In this document: positions 1-6,609 of the stretch, piece after piece
Layout: every line of letters begins with the position of its first letter
How positions within the stretch are numbered: position 1 is the first letter of the stretch
Origin: DASPOF01 sp035626155
GTDB lineage: Bacteria; Desulfobacterota; Binatia; Binatales; Binataceae
Direction: 5' to 3'
DNA length: 40,217 bases
Assembly (NCBI GenBank): GCA_035626155.1
Contig: DASPOF010000034.1
Span: 1 to 40,217, forward strand
The notes under the pieces: generated by a model
Seen by the model: only the letters and a program-made list of their open reading frames with translations
The model's database searches: none
What the model was told of the DNA's origin: nothing
Program-made: the position numbers and the translations under genes

Positions 1-1
1 A

Positions 2-424
2 GCGAGCCATTGCCCCGAGCCGTGGCAGATGCGCCGGATGTGGATAGTCGATGCGAAGCCGCGATATAACAATTTGTACAGCCACGAGATCATCTACCTC
101 GACTCCGAGGCCGACTTTCCGATGGTCGTGGACATGTACGATCGCAAGGACGAGGTGTACATCAATTACACCTCGTGGTTGAACTACTCCGACCGGGCGC
201 AGCCGGATTCGAAGATCGCGATCTATCCCTTCAAGCGCGAGTTCCAGGTCGGCTCCTCGGCGAGCGACGTGAAGGGCACGGCGTCGGTCTGCTACCATCC
301 CTCGCCCGATGCACCTACCCACGAGAGTTGGTTCATCAACATGGGCGCGATCGATCGGACCTGGTTCGACCCGACCGCGATGGAGCGAGCAGGGATGGGC
401 GGTCACGCAGTATCGGGTGACTGA
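2..424 (+). CDS. DUF1329 family protein, C-terminal part (5' truncated by window edge)
   Basis: The reading frame is open from base 2 and ends at the TGA at 422-424, so the start lies upstream of the window. The visible 140 residues include RRMWIVDA followed by a Tyr-rich stretch with IIYLDSEADFPMVVDMYD. This resembles the C-terminus of DUF1329 proteins, where a conserved R-x-W-V-V/I-E/D segment is followed by a strand ending in YDR. The family is usually made of exported proteins of about 400-460 residues in Gram-negative bacteria, with a fold resembling lipoprotein-sorting factors, and often lies near RND-type exporters. Its biochemical role is unknown. A strong terminator follows 80 nt after the stop, so this is the last gene of its transcript. 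The family call rests on the C-terminal pattern only. Confidence 0.7.
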   Translation, partial: ASHCPEPWQMRRMWIVDAKPRYNNLYSHEIIYLDSEADFPMVVDMYDRKDEVYINYTSWLNYSDRAQPDSKIAIYPFKREFQVGSSASDVKGTASVCYHPSPDAPTHESWFINMGAIDRTWFDPTAMERAGMGGHAVSGD

Positions 425-503
425 GAGCTGAGCACAATCCGGCCGGCGCGGCGCGGGTGGGGTTCTTTCTGTGACGGCGCGCTGAGGGCGGATGCGAGTT
501 GAG

Positions 504-543
504 GCCGGCGCGATCCGATTCGGATCGCGCCGGCTTCCTTTTT
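504..543 (+). terminator. Rho-independent terminator after the DUF1329 gene
   Basis: A perfect 13-bp GC-rich inverted repeat (504-516 pairing with 522-534, 5-nt loop) is followed by a T-rich tract (TTCCTTTTT, 535-543). The position, 80 nt after the DUF1329 stop and 73 nt before the amgK start, fits an intrinsic terminator separating the two transcripts. Confidence 0.85.
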
Positions 544-616
544 GCGCGTTTCCCGCGCCTGCCGATGCGGCTCCCGCGTGGCACGCCTGCGGCATCCTGA
601 ATACAATCGTGCGTGA

Positions 617-1699
617 ATGGACCAGATCGACGCGGAGCACCTGGAGTGGGCGACTCTCTCCGTTGCACGGCTGTGGCCCAACGCCCGCATCGCAGGCGTC
701 GTGACGCTCAAGAGCGACGCATCGACGCGCCGCTTCTTCCGGTTCGCCCTCGAATCGTCGCGAAAGGGGGCGCCGCCTACCGTCATCCTGGTTGACCTCG
801 GCCCCGACGATCTGCCGCGCTACGCGCGCGCGCTGAACCTGCTGCCCGAACCGCTCGACGAGCCCCCGTGGCTGAACGTGCATCGATTCCTGACCGCGCT
901 CGGGGCACCGGTGCCCGCGCTGTACTGCTTCAGCCCCGCTGAGCGCGCGATGCTCGTCGAGGACGTGGGCAACGTTTCGCTCTACGATGCCGCCCGGGCG
1001 GAGCCCGCCAGGGCCGGTGATCTCTATCGGCTCGCCGTCAGGCATCTGCTCGACCTGCACGTCAGGGGAACGCGAAAGCTCCGCGCGGGGTGTATCGCAT
1101 CCGCAATCGCTTACGATGAGCGGCTGTTCGGATGGGAGATGAACGAGTTCGTTGAGTTCGGCTGCGATGCGGTCGCGGGCGGGATCGATCGGGCGGCGCT
1201 TGGGCCCGAACTCACGGATCTCGCGCGACGGCTTGGGAAGCTGCCGCGCGTGTTTTCGCATCGCGACTATCACGGCCAGAATCTTTTCATCCAGCAGCTC
1301 GATGGGCCGCTTCGTTTGCGCATCCTCGATTTTCAGGATGCGCTCATGGCGCCCGCGGCCCAGGACCTGGCGGTGCTGCTCACGACGCGCGACACGGCGA
1401 CGGTCGTCACTCCGGCGCTCGAGCGCCGCCTGCTCGAGTACTATCAGGCCGGGCTGGTCCGCCGGGGCGCGCCCGGGCTTGAGCCGGCGGCGTTCCTTTC
1501 CACCTATCGGCTGTGCGTGCTCCAGCACGCGCTCAAGGTGATCGGCCGGTTCACGTGGCTCGAACGCGAGGGCAAGCGCGGGTACGCGCGGTACATCCCC
1601 GATGCGCTCGCGCAGGCGCGGCGGATTCTGGCGGGCCCGGAGGGCGATTGGTTTGTGCGGCTGCGTGCCGCGCTGCTTCGCGATGGTGGCGCCGGATGA
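617..1699 (+). CDS. amgK: N-acetylmuramate/N-acetylglucosamine kinase (AmgK-like)
   Basis: This 360-residue protein has the aminoglycoside phosphotransferase (APH) kinase fold. A Gly-poor nucleotide loop is visible near residues 34-44 (KSDASTRRFFRF), the catalytic-loop motif is HRDYHGQN near residue 217, and the metal-binding aspartate follows in ILDFQDA. AmgK phosphorylates MurNAc, and also GlcNAc, at the anomeric carbon in the MurNAc salvage route that bypasses de novo UDP-MurNAc synthesis. The stop overlaps the ATG of the next gene by 4 nt (ATGA), and that gene is a MurU-like uridylyltransferase. This matches the known amgK-murU pair of pseudomonads and is the main reason for preferring AmgK over a generic APH kinase. 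The ATG at 617 is the first start after the terminator. No strong ribosome site is seen. Confidence 0.85.
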   Translation: MDQIDAEHLEWATLSVARLWPNARIAGVVTLKSDASTRRFFRFALESSRKGAPPTVILVDLGPDDLPRYARALNLLPEPLDEPPWLNVHRFLTALGAPVPALYCFSPAERAMLVEDVGNVSLYDAARAEPARAGDLYRLAVRHLLDLHVRGTRKLRAGCIASAIAYDERLFGWEMNEFVEFGCDAVAGGIDRAALGPELTDLARRLGKLPRVFSHRDYHGQNLFIQQLDGPLRLRILDFQDALMAPAAQDLAVLLTTRDTATVVTPALERRLLEYYQAGLVRRGAPGLEPAAFLSTYRLCVLQHALKVIGRFTWLEREGKRGYARYIPDALAQARRILAGPEGDWFVRLRAALLRDGGAG

Positions 1700-2475
1700 A
1701 GGGGCTCGTTCGCGCCGCCGGCGTCGGCGAGCGGCTCCGCCCGCTCACTTACACGATTCCCAAGCCGCTTTTGGAAATCGGCGGCCGGCCGTTGATCCAT
1801 TATCCGCTCCTGATGCTGAAGCGCGCGGGAGTGACGCAGATCGCGATCAATGTCCATCATCTGGCGGGCGAGATCGAAGCCGCGCTCGGCAATGGCTCAT
1901 CGCTCGGAATCGAGATCACCTACTCGCGCGAGCCGGTATTGCTGGGCACGGGCGGCGCCTTGAACCCCCTGCGCGAATACTTCGCAGGCGAGACGTTCAT
2001 CGTCGCCAACGGCGACACGATACTCGATCTCGATCTGTCCGCGATGGTCGCGTTTCATCGCGAGCGCAAAGCCCTTGCCACGCTCCTGCTCGCGCGGCCG
2101 GACAATCTCGATGACTACAGCCGGATCGAGATCGATCGCGATGGGCGAATCCGCCGGATGCGCCTGCTGCGGCGGCGCGATCCGATCGAGTACGACGACT
2201 ATCCGCGCGAGCCTGGCGCCAAAATTTCGGGCGCGCTCGATGCGCACATGTTTTGCGGCCTGATGGTGGCTGAGCCGGAGGTGCTCGGAATGCTGCCTGA
2301 GGCGGCGCCGTGGAGCATCATGACCGGCCTGCTTGCGCCGATGATGACCGGAGGGCTGCCGCTGTTTGGTTACGCATACGGGGGATACTTCCGCACCGTG
2401 GACGATCTGGCGAGCTACGAGGCGCTGCGCGCGGAGTTCACTTCGCGTTCACCGCATCTTCACTATCTCCGCTGA
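1696..2475 (+). CDS. murU: N-acetylmuramate alpha-1-phosphate uridylyltransferase (MurU-like)
   Basis: This 259-residue sugar-nucleotidyltransferase is expected to convert MurNAc-1-phosphate and UTP to UDP-MurNAc, completing the cell-wall recycling branch begun by AmgK. The N-terminal signature reads AAGVGERLRPLTYTIPKPLL, the pyrophosphorylase motif G-x-G-x-R-x-x-P-L-T-x-x-x-P-K-P. A GTGGAL segment near residue 83 and the metal-binding NGDTILD near residue 98 follow. The start is set by the ATGA overlap with amgK; the frame is open further upstream, but that part is a shadow of amgK. It is longer than Pseudomonas MurU (about 220 residues). One oddity is Arg at residue 6, where relatives usually have a hydrophobic residue before AAG. 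Other nucleotidyltransferases have similar signatures, so the substrate is inferred from the kinase partner. Confidence 0.85.
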   Translation: MKGLVRAAGVGERLRPLTYTIPKPLLEIGGRPLIHYPLLMLKRAGVTQIAINVHHLAGEIEAALGNGSSLGIEITYSREPVLLGTGGALNPLREYFAGETFIVANGDTILDLDLSAMVAFHRERKALATLLLARPDNLDDYSRIEIDRDGRIRRMRLLRRRDPIEYDDYPREPGAKISGALDAHMFCGLMVAEPEVLGMLPEAAPWSIMTGLLAPMMTGGLPLFGYAYGGYFRTVDDLASYEALRAEFTSRSPHLHYLR

Positions 2476-2493
2476 ACCGCCCGCCAACTTCGC

Positions 2494-2522
2494 TTGACAT
2501 AACCCGGTACCGGTACCTCAAT
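2494..2522 (+). promoter_or_regulatory. Candidate promoter with an operator-like palindrome, upstream of the GST gene
   Basis: A perfect -35 box TTGACA (2494-2499) is followed after 17 nt by a weak -10, CTCAAT (2517-2522). Nearly all of the spacer is taken up by the perfect 12-bp palindrome GGTACCGGTACC (2506-2517). A palindrome between -35 and -10 is a common place for a TetR- or MerR-type operator. The GST start codon is 80 nt downstream. The -10 is poor, so the promoter call is moderate; the palindrome itself is certain. Confidence 0.5.
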
Positions 2523-2601
2523 TGAAAGAAAGTCGCTGCGTCTGCCCGCTCGGCATGCGGATCGAGTAGCGTTCGCGTTACAGCGGTCGGAGGAGCCAAT
2601 C

Positions 2602-3219
2602 ATGCCAAAGCTCACTCTGTATCACTCGATTCAATCCCCGTTCGCGCGCAAGGTCAGAATCGCGATGGCCGAGAAGAGCATCGCGTGCGACAAGGTCCTG
2701 CTCGACAATTCCAAAGGCGAGTACCGATCGCTCGAGTACCTCAGGCTCAACCCACACGGACGCATCCCCACGCTCGTGGTCGACGGAATCCCGATCTACG
2801 AGTCCACTGCGATCGTCGAGTACCTCGAGGAGGCGTTTCCCAACCCGCCGCTTCTGCCCAAGGGGCTGGTGGAGCGGGCGCGCGCGCGAATGCTCGAGGA
2901 GACGATCGACGGATATTACATGACCGCCTTGAGGACGGTGCTGTTCAATGCGCATCGGCTGCCGGCGCCCGAGCGCAACCCGAAAGCCGCCCAGGAAGCC
3001 CGCAAGCAGATCGACTGGCATCTCGAGTGGCTCGACCACGAACTGAACGGGCGGCTGTTCATGGTTGGCAATGCGCTGTCGGTTGCGGACATCGCCGCGC
3101 TTTGCGCCATCGAATTTCAGAAGCGCCTCGAAATCGGAATCGATCCGAAGCATCGCAACCTGGTCACCTGGTACGAGCGGATGAAGGCGCGGCCGTCCGC
3201 GCGCGCTCTCAGCGAGTAA
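2602..3219 (+). CDS. Glutathione S-transferase family protein
   Basis: This 205-residue cytosolic protein has the two-domain GST layout. An N-terminal thioredoxin-like domain (about 1-80) carries SPFARKVR near residues 12-19, where Ser is the likely activating residue, the cis-proline in GRIPTLV near residue 55, and the glutathione-binding YESTAIVEYLEE near 67-78. An all-helical C-terminal domain contains the N-capping region near LSVADIAALCAIE (about 156-168). Such enzymes conjugate glutathione to electrophiles or reduce or isomerise small molecules; the substrate cannot be read from sequence. A clear ribosome site (GGAGGAG) lies 7 nt before the ATG. The gene is monocistronic and probably regulated through the palindrome at 2506-2517. 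It meets the next gene tail to tail with 23 nt between stops. Confidence 0.9.
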   Translation: MPKLTLYHSIQSPFARKVRIAMAEKSIACDKVLLDNSKGEYRSLEYLRLNPHGRIPTLVVDGIPIYESTAIVEYLEEAFPNPPLLPKGLVERARARMLEETIDGYYMTALRTVLFNAHRLPAPERNPKAAQEARKQIDWHLEWLDHELNGRLFMVGNALSVADIAALCAIEFQKRLEIGIDPKHRNLVTWYERMKARPSARALSE

Positions 3220-3242
3220 GAAAATTCGGGAGATGTGCGGCG

Positions 3243-4445
3243 CTAAATGAGGACGTTGTCCTCGCGCAGCTTCGCGATCTCATCGGCCCCAAGCCCCAGC
3301 AGCTCGGTCAGCACTTCATCGGTGTGCTCCCCGATCGTGGGCGTGCCGCGATATTCGGGCTCGATTGCGCTGAATCGCGAGGGGAGCACGGGAATGGTGC
3401 GTTCGCCCACCTCGCCGTGATTGAGTTTCACGAGCATCTGCGAATTCGCGAACACCTCGTCGTGTACGAGGTCCTGCGTGTGATACACGGGGCCTGCCGC
3501 CAGGCCGCGCTCGCGAAGCCGCGCGACCAGTTCCTCGCGCGCGAAGTTGCGCGTGCGCGCCGCAACCTCGCTGTCGAGCATCTCGACGTTGCGAAGCCGG
3601 TCCGCCAGCCGCGCGAAGGCGGGGTCCGTTGCGAGCGAGGGAACTCCCAGCACGTCGCACAGCGCCGCGAACTCATCGTCGGCCGCAATCGCGATCGCAA
3701 TCCACCGATCCTCGCCGGCAACCGGATAAACCCCGTGCGGCGCCATCGACTCGTCGCGGTTCCCGATCGGCCCCGCGTCCCGCCCGGTCATGAAGTAATC
3801 CATCATCGCCTCGGGAATCATCGTGGTGACCATCTCGGCCATCGAAAGGTCGAGGTACTGGCCCTCGCCGGTGCGGTCGCGATGATGGAGCGCGGCCAGG
3901 ATGAAAAACACCATTCCGACGCCCACTGCGAAATCGGGCCATGTGCCGCCGATTCCGGACGGATCGCCGGCGGGGTACCCGCTCAGATGACACAGGCCCG
4001 CGAACGCCTGCGTCGTCGGGCCCCATCCGACGGTTCGCGCGTACGGGCCGTCCTGCCCGAGCGGCGTACCGGAGAGCATGATCACGTCGGGTTTAATCTT
4101 CTTCAGGTCTTCGTAACCAAGCCCGTATTTGCGCATGTTCCCGACGGTGAAGTTTTCCGTCACCACATCGCCGAGCATCACGAGCCTGCGCGCGATCGCC
4201 TGTGCCTGCGGCTTGGCCAAATCGAGAACCACGCTTCGCCTCGAGAAGTTGATCGAATGAAAAACTCCGCTGCGGTTGAAGCCGACCTGGCCGTCGGTGC
4301 CGGTAGCCCTGCGGATGACATCGGGAGCGCGCGAGGTTTCGATTCGCACCACGTCGGCGCCCATCGAACCCAGCCACGCGGTCGCGTGCGGCACCGCGTA
4401 GATCCATCCAAAGTCGATGATCCTGACTCCCTTGAGTGGCAGCAT
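3243..4445 (-). CDS. CaiB/BaiF type III CoA-transferase (second of a tandem pair)
   Basis: This 400-residue protein belongs to the class III CoA-transferases, which move CoA between carboxylic acids through an aspartyl-CoA thioester. The N-terminal Rossmann-type start is LKGVRIIDF, followed by GADVVRIE. The expected nucleophilic Asp lies in GGTWPDFAVGVG near residue 177, and the family segment HRDRTGEGQYLDLSM follows. The ATG at 4445 lies 5 nt after the stop of the preceding CoA-transferase; the frame is open further upstream, but that part overlaps the neighbour. The two tandem genes may encode a hetero-oligomer, as in the BbsE/BbsF type, or two enzymes of one catabolic route. The acyl substrate cannot be deduced. 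Confidence 0.88.
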   Translation of the reverse strand: MLPLKGVRIIDFGWIYAVPHATAWLGSMGADVVRIETSRAPDVIRRATGTDGQVGFNRSGVFHSINFSRRSVVLDLAKPQAQAIARRLVMLGDVVTENFTVGNMRKYGLGYEDLKKIKPDVIMLSGTPLGQDGPYARTVGWGPTTQAFAGLCHLSGYPAGDPSGIGGTWPDFAVGVGMVFFILAALHHRDRTGEGQYLDLSMAEMVTTMIPEAMMDYFMTGRDAGPIGNRDESMAPHGVYPVAGEDRWIAIAIAADDEFAALCDVLGVPSLATDPAFARLADRLRNVEMLDSEVAARTRNFAREELVARLRERGLAAGPVYHTQDLVHDEVFANSQMLVKLNHGEVGERTIPVLPSRFSAIEPEYRGTPTIGEHTDEVLTELLGLGADEIAKLREDNVLI

Positions 4446-4450
4446 CGCGA

Positions 4451-5722
4451 TCAGATGACTCCCTCCCCGGCGAGCGCATCGAACTCGCCGCCGCCTAGAT
4501 TCAGCCGCTCGCCGAGCACCTGGCGATTGTGCTCGCCCAGGCGCGGAGCGCCGCGCTTGATTCTCCATGGCGTGCGGCTGAACTTGCACGGCGCGCCCGG
4601 CATCGTGACCTGCTTCGCTGCGGGATGGTCATGCTCGACGAAGAACTGCCGCGCCTCGTATTGCGGATTGGCCGCCACCTCCGCCGGCGAATAGACCGGG
4701 AAGCATGGAACGTGATGGCTCTGGGCTTTCTCGAATGCCTCGTGGCGCGGGAGGCTCATCAGCCAGTCCGTGACCGCGGCCTCGATCGCATCGAGATGCT
4801 GCGCGCGCAGGGCGGTGGTGCTGAAAATCTCGTGGTTCATCCACTCGGGATTCCCCATCAGCTCCTTCCAGCCGCTCCAGAACCGGTCACTAGTGGCGGC
4901 AAAGCTCACCCAGCCGTCCTTGCAGGGAAAGACCCAGGGATTGCCGTGCTTGATGCGCGCGCGAGTGCGTTCGAATACCGGCATCTCGGGAGATTCGTGC
5001 GAATAAATCCCGAAATTGGGCCGCAGCATGCTCACCATCGACAGCCACTGGCTCACGTCCACGTGCTGGCCCGCGCCGCTCGCGTTGCGATGGTACAGGG
5101 CGATCATCGCGGATGCCGCCGCGGTGTATCCGCACAGGTAATCCGCCTGGCGTCCTCCCATCTTGAGCGGCGGCTGATTGGGAAGGTCGGTCACCTGGTG
5201 CCATGGCGTCTCCCAGCCGACTCCGCTCATGTGCGTCGCGACGAGATCCCCTCCGCGCAAATTCCGGTAGGGAGTTTCCGCGCCGAAAAATGTCACCGAG
5301 ACCGCGATCAGTTTCGGGAAGCGCTCCAGGAGCGTCTGCCAGCCGATCCCAAGGCGCTCGTTTGCCGCGGGCAGGTTCGGGTTGAATACGATGTCGGCGG
5401 ATTCGAGCAGCCCCAGGAGGAGTTCCCGCCCGCGCGCGCGCTCGAGGTCGAGAGTCACGCCGAGCTTGTTGGTGTTGAGGTAAAGATGAAGCCCGCCGGT
5501 TTCGAGATCGGGCCGCCCGTCGCGAAACGGCCCGAGCTGGCGCTCCATCGAGCCGGTGTGCGGCGGCTCGACCTTGATCACTTCCGCGCCAAAATCCGCA
5601 AACGACTTCGCCGCCATCGCCGCCGCCATGAACGGCATCGTATCGAGATAGGGCAGCTCGACGACGCGGATGCCCTCGAGCGCCTGGGGCGGGTGGCTGT
5701 GATTCGCGCCATTCTGCGTCAC
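4451..5722 (-). CDS. CaiB/BaiF type III CoA-transferase (first of a tandem pair)
   Basis: This 423-residue class III CoA-transferase starts with LEGIRVVELPYLDT and FGAEVIKVEPP. The likely catalytic Asp is in GGRQADYLCGYTAA, and the HRNASGAGQHVDVS segment is typical of the family. I place the start at a GTG (5722) that overlaps the stop of the upstream HAD gene by 4 nt (GTGA); the longer open frame up to 5923 is low-complexity Arg-rich shadow of that gene. The protein differs clearly from its tandem partner, so this is not a recent duplication. It is probably translated by coupling to the HAD gene. It could form a complex with the partner encoded at 3243-4445. Confidence 0.87.
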   Translation of the reverse strand: MTQNGANHSHPPQALEGIRVVELPYLDTMPFMAAAMAAKSFADFGAEVIKVEPPHTGSMERQLGPFRDGRPDLETGGLHLYLNTNKLGVTLDLERARGRELLLGLLESADIVFNPNLPAANERLGIGWQTLLERFPKLIAVSVTFFGAETPYRNLRGGDLVATHMSGVGWETPWHQVTDLPNQPPLKMGGRQADYLCGYTAAASAMIALYHRNASGAGQHVDVSQWLSMVSMLRPNFGIYSHESPEMPVFERTRARIKHGNPWVFPCKDGWVSFAATSDRFWSGWKELMGNPEWMNHEIFSTTALRAQHLDAIEAAVTDWLMSLPRHEAFEKAQSHHVPCFPVYSPAEVAANPQYEARQFFVEHDHPAAKQVTMPGAPCKFSRTPWRIKRGAPRLGEHNRQVLGERLNLGGGEFDALAGEGVI

Positions 5723-6417
5723 TGGACAATGCCCTCCGCCCTGATGGATTCGAGGAGATCGAGCAACTCGGCCATCGAATGCATGACGTAATCGGGCCGG
5801 AACTGCGGATGATTCTTGAGATAGCTGTACGATGCGGTGCCGGTGGCGACTGCGACCGACGCGCCGAAACCGGCGTTGGCCGCGGCCATGATGTCGCGCG
5901 GCTCGTCGCCGACGTACATGCACGCGCGGGGATGCGTCGCGGCGCGGATGGCGGTCTGCTTGAGCGACTGGGTCTTGTCGAGCAGATCGCGCATCGAGGA
6001 GTGCGGCTGCGTGACGACGTGGTCCAGGTGCGATGCGAGCCCGACCATCGCGAGTTTCTCCGTCAGCCGCTTCGGATCGCCCGGGCGGCTGGTGATGACG
6101 CCAGTGGCATAGCCGCGCCGCTTCAGCTCGGAGAGCGTCTCGGGCACGTGGGGGAGAACTTCGAGGCGCTCGGTCTTGTCGACCTCGGTCATAAAGTACG
6201 CGAAGGCGAGCTGGATGTACTCGGGCCGCCGATTCTCAGGAATGCCGAGCCACACATCGTCGCTCTCAAGCGCCTCCCGGTAGCGCTCGGGGGTCAGGTT
6301 GATCTCGTGGCCGAGATCCCTGAGCGCGTTTCTCGCGGCGATGAAGAGCGGCCCATGGATATCGACCAAGGTGCCGTCCAGATCGAAAAATACGGCCTTG
6401 AATTCCCGTATAGGCAA
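5719..6417 (-). CDS. HAD-superfamily hydrolase (phosphoglycolate phosphatase-like)
   Basis: This 232-residue cytosolic phosphatase-like protein carries all HAD motifs: FFDLDGTLVD (motif I, nucleophile and acid Asp near residues 11 and 13), VITSRP (motif II) near residue 107, a downstream Lys, and YVGDEPRDIMAAANAG (motif IV) near 168. The helical cap between motifs I and II is the C1 type seen in Gph, PhnX and MupP relatives. The start appears to be TTG at 6417, preceded by a purine-rich AGAGGGG; no better ATG fits motif I. It overlaps the CoA-transferase gene by 4 nt, so the three genes form one operon. The substrate is unknown: phosphoglycolate, a nucleotide or a sugar phosphate are all possible. 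Confidence 0.85.
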   Translation of the reverse strand: MPIREFKAVFFDLDGTLVDIHGPLFIAARNALRDLGHEINLTPERYREALESDDVWLGIPENRRPEYIQLAFAYFMTEVDKTERLEVLPHVPETLSELKRRGYATGVITSRPGDPKRLTEKLAMVGLASHLDHVVTQPHSSMRDLLDKTQSLKQTAIRAATHPRACMYVGDEPRDIMAAANAGFGASVAVATGTASYSYLKNHPQFRPDYVMHSMAELLDLLESIRAEGIVQ

Positions 6418-6482
6418 ACGCGAGCCCCTCTTTCCGGCGCTTGCTCCCCTCAGCCCCCAGAACGCCGGATGCCCTTCTTACT

Positions 6483-6511
6483 TTGAACCTTTTTGGTCAG
6501 ATATTTGTCAA
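6483..6511 (-). promoter_or_regulatory. Candidate promoter for the HAD/CoA-transferase operon
   Basis: On the minus strand a perfect TTGACA (6511-6506) is followed after 17 nt by GTTCAA (6488-6483), a poor -10. It lies in an AT-rich patch of the 192-nt gap between the transglycosylase stop and the HAD start, about 65 nt before the TTG start. The rest of that gap holds nothing I recognise. Confidence 0.4.
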
Positions 6512-6609
6512 GCTGGATTTACCGGAGGTGTGCCCACATAAGGCGATTTGTTCGATGCCGGGAAAACCGCCGCCTGCGCGGGTCCCGGCCGCCGTCGCAT
6601 CAGCGGCGA

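Noticed and set aside
2685..4694. Long plus-strand open frame of 669 codons
   Set aside because: It runs antisense to or out of frame with the GST and CoA-transferase genes. Its composition is Arg/Ala/Pro/His-rich, as expected for shadows in GC-rich DNA, and it shows no family motif.
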